Shown piece by piece: positions 40,409 to 43,561 of a stretch of 43,561 nucleotides of DNA. The translations under genes and the position numbers were made by a program. Source of the stretch: Candidatus Woesearchaeota archaeon (GTDB lineage Archaea; Nanobdellota; Nanobdellia; Woesearchaeales; WJKR01); the NCBI GenBank assembly GCA_016927245.1, contig JAFGNA010000002.1, positions 1-43,561 on the forward strand. The letters run 5' to 3'. Numbering within the stretch: the first letter of the stretch is position 1; each line of letters begins with the position of its first letter. The notes beneath the pieces are model-generated. The model saw only the letters and a list, made by a program, of their open reading frames with translations. It did no database searches and had not been told where the DNA came from.

Positions 40409-42631
40409 CTAATCCCTTCGGAGGATCCCTCTGATGATAGCGTACGTCTCAGGGTAGCGCTCCGGATTGACGAAATCCATGTGCAGGCTCGTCCGCAACA
40501 AGTCAGTGCACTCCCCCTCAACGACATGGTTCTCCTCGGCGAAGCCGAGGACGACGCTCTCCGCCAGCACGACGCCGTCGCCCTGATCATCAGTGCCCGC
40601 ATCAGTCCTAGTCGGGCAGCCCTCCGCCCTGATGGTGTACACCTCGGCGTGGCCCGGGACGTTCCCAGGACTGTTCAGCCTTCTCAGGAACAGGCTCCCC
40701 GCGGCCATGTCGTCGCACTCCCGCTCCGCGCCGGTGAGCGTGCAGTACTTCCTGATGTCGCCCTGGACGCCGTGGTTGGGCGTGCCGAGCGTGATGAGCT
40801 TGCTGACGTGCTCGTCGCCGAACAAGGACAGGTACTCGCGCGCCACGAGGCCGCCCATGCTGTGCGCGACGATGATGACCTCTTCAGAGCCGGTCTTCTC
40901 CCGCACCGTGTCCACCGCCTCCTTGAGCCTGATGGCGTAGCCCTCGATGCTGTCCGTCTTGCGCGTGATGAAGCTGAGCTTGCCGAGGTCGTAGTAGTTG
41001 AGGTAGTAATACGTCACGCTGACCACGACCGGGGCGGGGACCCGTCCCCATGTTCCTGGCGGCACCTCATTGATAGCCGCCTCGGCGTTAATCGTGCCGG
41101 CGTGGACGTAGCCGTCCTCCGCGAGCGCGTCCTGCAAGGATGAGAGCCTGGTGAACGCGAGCTCGGGGCTCGCCGCCCTGTTGAACGAGTGCCCGTGCAC
41201 GAGGATGACCGGGGTGGCGCCGGGCGTGTCGCACGGCTTGCAACGCCCTTGGTAGCAACACTGCGGCTCCGGCTCGGGAATACTCACAGGGATGACGGGC
41301 GAGGGCGTGGCGGGCGTGGCGTGGGGAGGCGGCTCCGCGGCGAAAAACGATACTGCTTGTTGCGGGGCGCAGTACGTCGCGAGGTATTCTTCGATGCGGA
41401 CCGCGTCGGTGCCGTTGAGCAAGAGGAGGAGCTCCTCGTACGCGGCGCACCCGTCGCCCGGCCAGGTGTGGTTGCGCGCCTTGACAGCCGAGAAGTAGTC
41501 TTCCTTGATGCGCCGCTCGGCCGCTCCCCTGGCGTCGATGACCTGCTCGTACGCCACGACCGCCTCGTCGAAGGCCTCGCTGATGCTTGCCGCGGCGCGG
41601 CGCAGGGACGCAGGCCCGTGATCGGCGGGCCTCGCCGCGATGGTCGTGTACGTGCTGTTCGCGACGAGCAATGACTGGTAGGCCTCGTCATTCGCGGCGG
41701 TGAGGAGCCCGGCAATGCCATTGATGACTGAGCGGCTCTGGTGGGCTTGGGAGAGCGCGCTCACCGCCTCGTTGTACTCCTCCAGCTTCCTGGACGAGGA
41801 TGAGAGCAGGGCCTTGGTCGCCGCCAAGAGTTCATCAAGGGTTCCTCGACGGGCTTCGAGGGCTCGTTCCGCCTCGTCGTAGCGCTCCTCCCCCCACGAG
41901 CCGATGATGTTTGCCTGCTCCCGCTCAGCCTCGGCGAGCTCCGCTCCGAGGAGGGCTGCTGCGATGACGTCTTCGTCAACATTGGCGTGCCGCCACAGGG
42001 CGTCGAGGATGAACGTGCTGTTCGCGTAGGATTCCTGGATGCTTGCGAGCCGCGCCGCTTCCTCGACGAGCCATGAGCGTAGCAATACTTGTTGTCCCCG
42101 CTCCTCCTCGCTCATGCCGTGGTCGACCGTGACGAACGCCGTCTTGGTGTACGTCTTCCCCTTGCTCGGGCACAAGCCCTTGTCAGCCGTGGTGCACGTC
42201 ACGGTGTACGAGAATATCGCTTGTCCTGCTCCTTCGTCCGTGAGCGGCAAGGCGTAGGTGGCCGTGTCCTTTCCTGCTGGCTTCACGACCTGGCTGACGA
42301 CCTCGTCGTTCGCCGCGTCGAGCAAGGCGTGCGTGCAGGAGAGGTCGCACACGCGCAGGTGCTCCACCGTCGTGGTGAACGTGACCTCCGGCGGGGTCTT
42401 GTCCGGGACGGCGATGCTCTTGATGCTGGGCGAGATGGTGATGTGCGTCTCGGTGTCGAAGAGGAGTTTGACCCTGACGCTGACGGCGTAGGAAGCGAGG
42501 CTGATGATGATGGCGGCGGCGATGACGATGACGCCGAGCTTGATGAGCCTTCGCATGGTGCACCATTCCTTGCACCGTCCGATAAGCGATGGCTTGGCTT
42601 GTTGCTTCTTCGCTGCTCGTCTTTTCGGCAT
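40409..42631 (-). CDS. Membrane-anchored lipase-like alpha/beta hydrolase
   Basis: A basic N-terminus is followed by one membrane segment (about residues 28-50), so most of the protein is outside the cell. The middle (about 55-430) has a beta-type segment with Cys pairs and long Ala/Glu-rich helices. A Pro-rich linker near 435-455 leads to an alpha/beta hydrolase domain (about 470-740). It shows PVILVHGHSFN (oxyanion region), AHSMGG with nucleophile Ser591, TLGTPNHG, and a probable catalytic His717 in LHMDF. Lipases, acyltransferases and some peptidases share this arrangement; the substrate is not known. A TATA box 24-32 bases upstream supports the ATG at 42631. Confidence 0.85.
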   Translation of the reverse strand: MPKRRAAKKQQAKPSLIGRCKEWCTMRRLIKLGVIVIAAAIIISLASYAVSVRVKLLFDTETHITISPSIKSIAVPDKTPPEVTFTTTVEHLRVCDLSCTHALLDAANDEVVSQVVKPAGKDTATYALPLTDEGAGQAIFSYTVTCTTADKGLCPSKGKTYTKTAFVTVDHGMSEEERGQQVLLRSWLVEEAARLASIQESYANSTFILDALWRHANVDEDVIAAALLGAELAEAEREQANIIGSWGEERYDEAERALEARRGTLDELLAATKALLSSSSRKLEEYNEAVSALSQAHQSRSVINGIAGLLTAANDEAYQSLLVANSTYTTIAARPADHGPASLRRAAASISEAFDEAVVAYEQVIDARGAAERRIKEDYFSAVKARNHTWPGDGCAAYEELLLLLNGTDAVRIEEYLATYCAPQQAVSFFAAEPPPHATPATPSPVIPVSIPEPEPQCCYQGRCKPCDTPGATPVILVHGHSFNRAASPELAFTRLSSLQDALAEDGYVHAGTINAEAAINEVPPGTWGRVPAPVVVSVTYYYLNYYDLGKLSFITRKTDSIEGYAIRLKEAVDTVREKTGSEEVIIVAHSMGGLVAREYLSLFGDEHVSKLITLGTPNHGVQGDIRKYCTLTGAERECDDMAAGSLFLRRLNSPGNVPGHAEVYTIRAEGCPTRTDAGTDDQGDGVVLAESVVLGFAEENHVVEGECTDLLRTSLHMDFVNPERYPETYAIIRGILRRD

Positions 42632-42654
42632 GGGAGTGGCGAGAAGGAAAGGAT

Positions 42655-42663
42655 GTATTTAAA
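42655..42663 (-). promoter_or_regulatory. TATA box of the lipase-like gene
   Basis: The minus strand reads CTTTAAATA, 24-32 bases before the ATG at 42631. It overlaps only the gap before the HTH gene end at 42672. Confidence 0.55.
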
Positions 42664-42671
42664 GATGCTTT

Positions 42672-42947
42672 TTAGAGCTCAAACTCGTCGATGAACCCGA
42701 CAATGACCTGGTACTTGTCGAGGTAGCGGAATCCCTTGTCCGTCAGGGTGACGTGCTTCCTGCCTTTCTTGTCCTCGATCTCCTTCACCAAGCCCTTCTC
42801 CAGCAAGTCCTGCAAGTACTCGTTGAAGCGCTGCGAGGAGAGGTTGGAGTACCGCAGGAGCGGCGTGGGCTTGATGGAATTATTGTGGTCCCGTACGATA
42901 CGGAGGATGTCATGGATGACCTCTAGGCGTTCGCGCTTCTTCGCCAC
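42672..42947 (-). CDS. Winged-helix protein of the HTH_45 type
   Basis: The 91-residue protein is a winged helix: helices at about 8-25 and 30-58 (LLRYSNLSSQRFNEYLQDLL), a wing (KGLVKEIEDKKGRKHVTLT) and a C-terminal helix (KGFRYLDKYQVI). The pattern matches the HTH_45 group of archaeal regulators. The start is GTG at 42947, two bases after the stop of the preceding membrane protein gene and downstream of a GGTGAGGGG ribosome-binding site. Longer frames overlap that gene. It may regulate the membrane protein gene it is coupled to. Confidence 0.8.
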   Translation of the reverse strand: MAKKRERLEVIHDILRIVRDHNNSIKPTPLLRYSNLSSQRFNEYLQDLLEKGLVKEIEDKKGRKHVTLTDKGFRYLDKYQVIVGFIDEFEL

Positions 42948-42949
42948 GG

Positions 42950-43561
42950 TTATCCCCTCACCTTCCTCAGCACCTTGCACAGGATGACGGCGAAGACGGC
43001 GAGGGAGAGCGCGTACAAGGCGTAGATGGTGACGGTCATGAATTTAGGGACGGTGACGATGGCCAGGTTCACCAGCCAGAACAGGAGGAGGAGCAGGTAT
43101 GTGAGGCGCGTGAATGACTGCTTCTTCCTGCGTCGGTGGTACGCCACGGTTATGATGAAGACGCTTATGATGAGCCCTGCCTGGGTGAGGAAGAACACCA
43201 GTCGCGACCGGGTGAGGAACACGACGCCGGGGAGGAGCAACGCCAGCGCGTGGTAGAGGTATGGCTTGCTCATCACGCCCCGCCGAAGCTTCTTCCACGT
43301 CGCGCTTCTCGCGAGGCTGATGACCGCCATGCTGCTCGCGTAGCCGAAGAGGTAGAAGCCTGTGAGGAAGCCGAGTCTGAGTCCTGGCACGTGCAGGTCA
43401 GTGACCCTGAACAGGAGCGGTATGAGCCTGAACAGGAATGCGAGCGCGAAGAACAGGAAGGTATGGCGGAAGAAGCGGATGCCTTCGTAGCCTGAGAGCC
43501 GGTATACCTCTTTCGTCTTTGCGTAGATGGCCGCGCAGATGAGGATGACGACCGTTGCGTA
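42950..43561 (-). CDS. Multi-pass membrane protein, 5' end missing
   Basis: The frame is open from the TAA at 42950-42952 to the right edge, so the start is outside the window. The 203 visible residues have about six hydrophobic segments separated by short basic loops (KTKEVYRLSGYEGIRFFRH, SATWKKLRRG, HRRRKKQS). No catalytic motif is seen and I recognise no named family; it looks like the integral membrane proteins found beside small winged-helix regulators in archaea. An apparent start at 43390 is only an internal Val codon. Confidence 0.75.
   Translation of the reverse strand, partial: YATVVILICAAIYAKTKEVYRLSGYEGIRFFRHTFLFFALAFLFRLIPLLFRVTDLHVPGLRLGFLTGFYLFGYASSMAVISLARSATWKKLRRGVMSKPYLYHALALLLPGVVFLTRSRLVFFLTQAGLIISVFIITVAYHRRRKKQSFTRLTYLLLLLFWLVNLAIVTVPKFMTVTIYALYALSLAVFAVILCKVLRKVRG

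Noticed and set aside
1-43561. tRNA, rRNA, CRISPR or insertion-sequence features
   Set aside because: I looked for T-loop sequences, tandem direct repeats with spacers, transposase motifs and terminal inverted repeats and saw none I could support. A covariance-model scan would be decisive.

Overview
The window looks like a chromosomal segment of an archaeon, most likely a DPANN lineage of the Woesearchaeota type. That placement is inference, not a phylogeny. The evidence is an archaeal-type ThrRS, a Cbf5 pseudouridine synthase with PUA domain, a Drg-family GTPase with TGS domain, DUF357, an AbrB-PhoU fusion, several Lrp/AsnC regulators, FlaI/FlaJ-like pilus components, and TATA boxes about 22-30 bases before many start codons (leaderless mRNAs). 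No rRNA, tRNA, CRISPR array or insertion sequence was recognised. Most of the window is GC-rich; three stretches (left edge, 22.3-25.9 kb, 27.6-30.3 kb) are visibly richer in A/T and carry unusual proteins.

Left part (1-9.7 kb): a truncated Cys-rich secreted-type protein, a membrane-anchored serpin divergent from a Kazal-like lipoprotein, a flavodoxin, a methyltransferase, and an operon of a double-Lrp regulator, an M49 (DPP III-like) peptidase and a metallophosphoesterase. Next comes a two-gene cassette of a GCS2-family glutamate-cysteine ligase and a GshB-like ATP-grasp ligase, which suggests glutathione-like thiol synthesis, unexpected for a DPANN archaeon.

Middle (9.8-19.4 kb): a type IV pilus/secretion locus on the minus strand. 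It has two prepilin-like proteins with KRG signal peptides, then a winged-helix protein, a coiled-coil/TPR protein, a VirB11/FlaI-like ATPase and two TadC/FlaJ-like membrane proteins. A secreted Cys-rich protein and an M29-like aminopeptidase lie upstream.

Centre (19.5-30.3 kb): CorA, a Drg GTPase, a 51-residue membrane protein, single and double Lrp regulators, a 744-residue protein with an EgtD-like methyltransferase domain, AbrB-PhoU coupled to an inositol-monophosphatase-family enzyme, and an 891-residue membrane protein with a possible kinase-like C-terminus.

Right part (30.3-43.6 kb): ThrRS, small regulators, Cbf5, a secreted vWA protein with an intact MIDAS, a coupled cysS-UDG-DUF357-PIN operon whose family-4-like UDG lacks the iron-sulfur cysteines, a cold-shock protein with an unusually long leader and acidic repeats, a ZIP transporter, a membrane-anchored lipase-like hydrolase, a winged-helix protein, and a membrane protein running off the right edge. 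There is no stretch above 300 bases without a gene.
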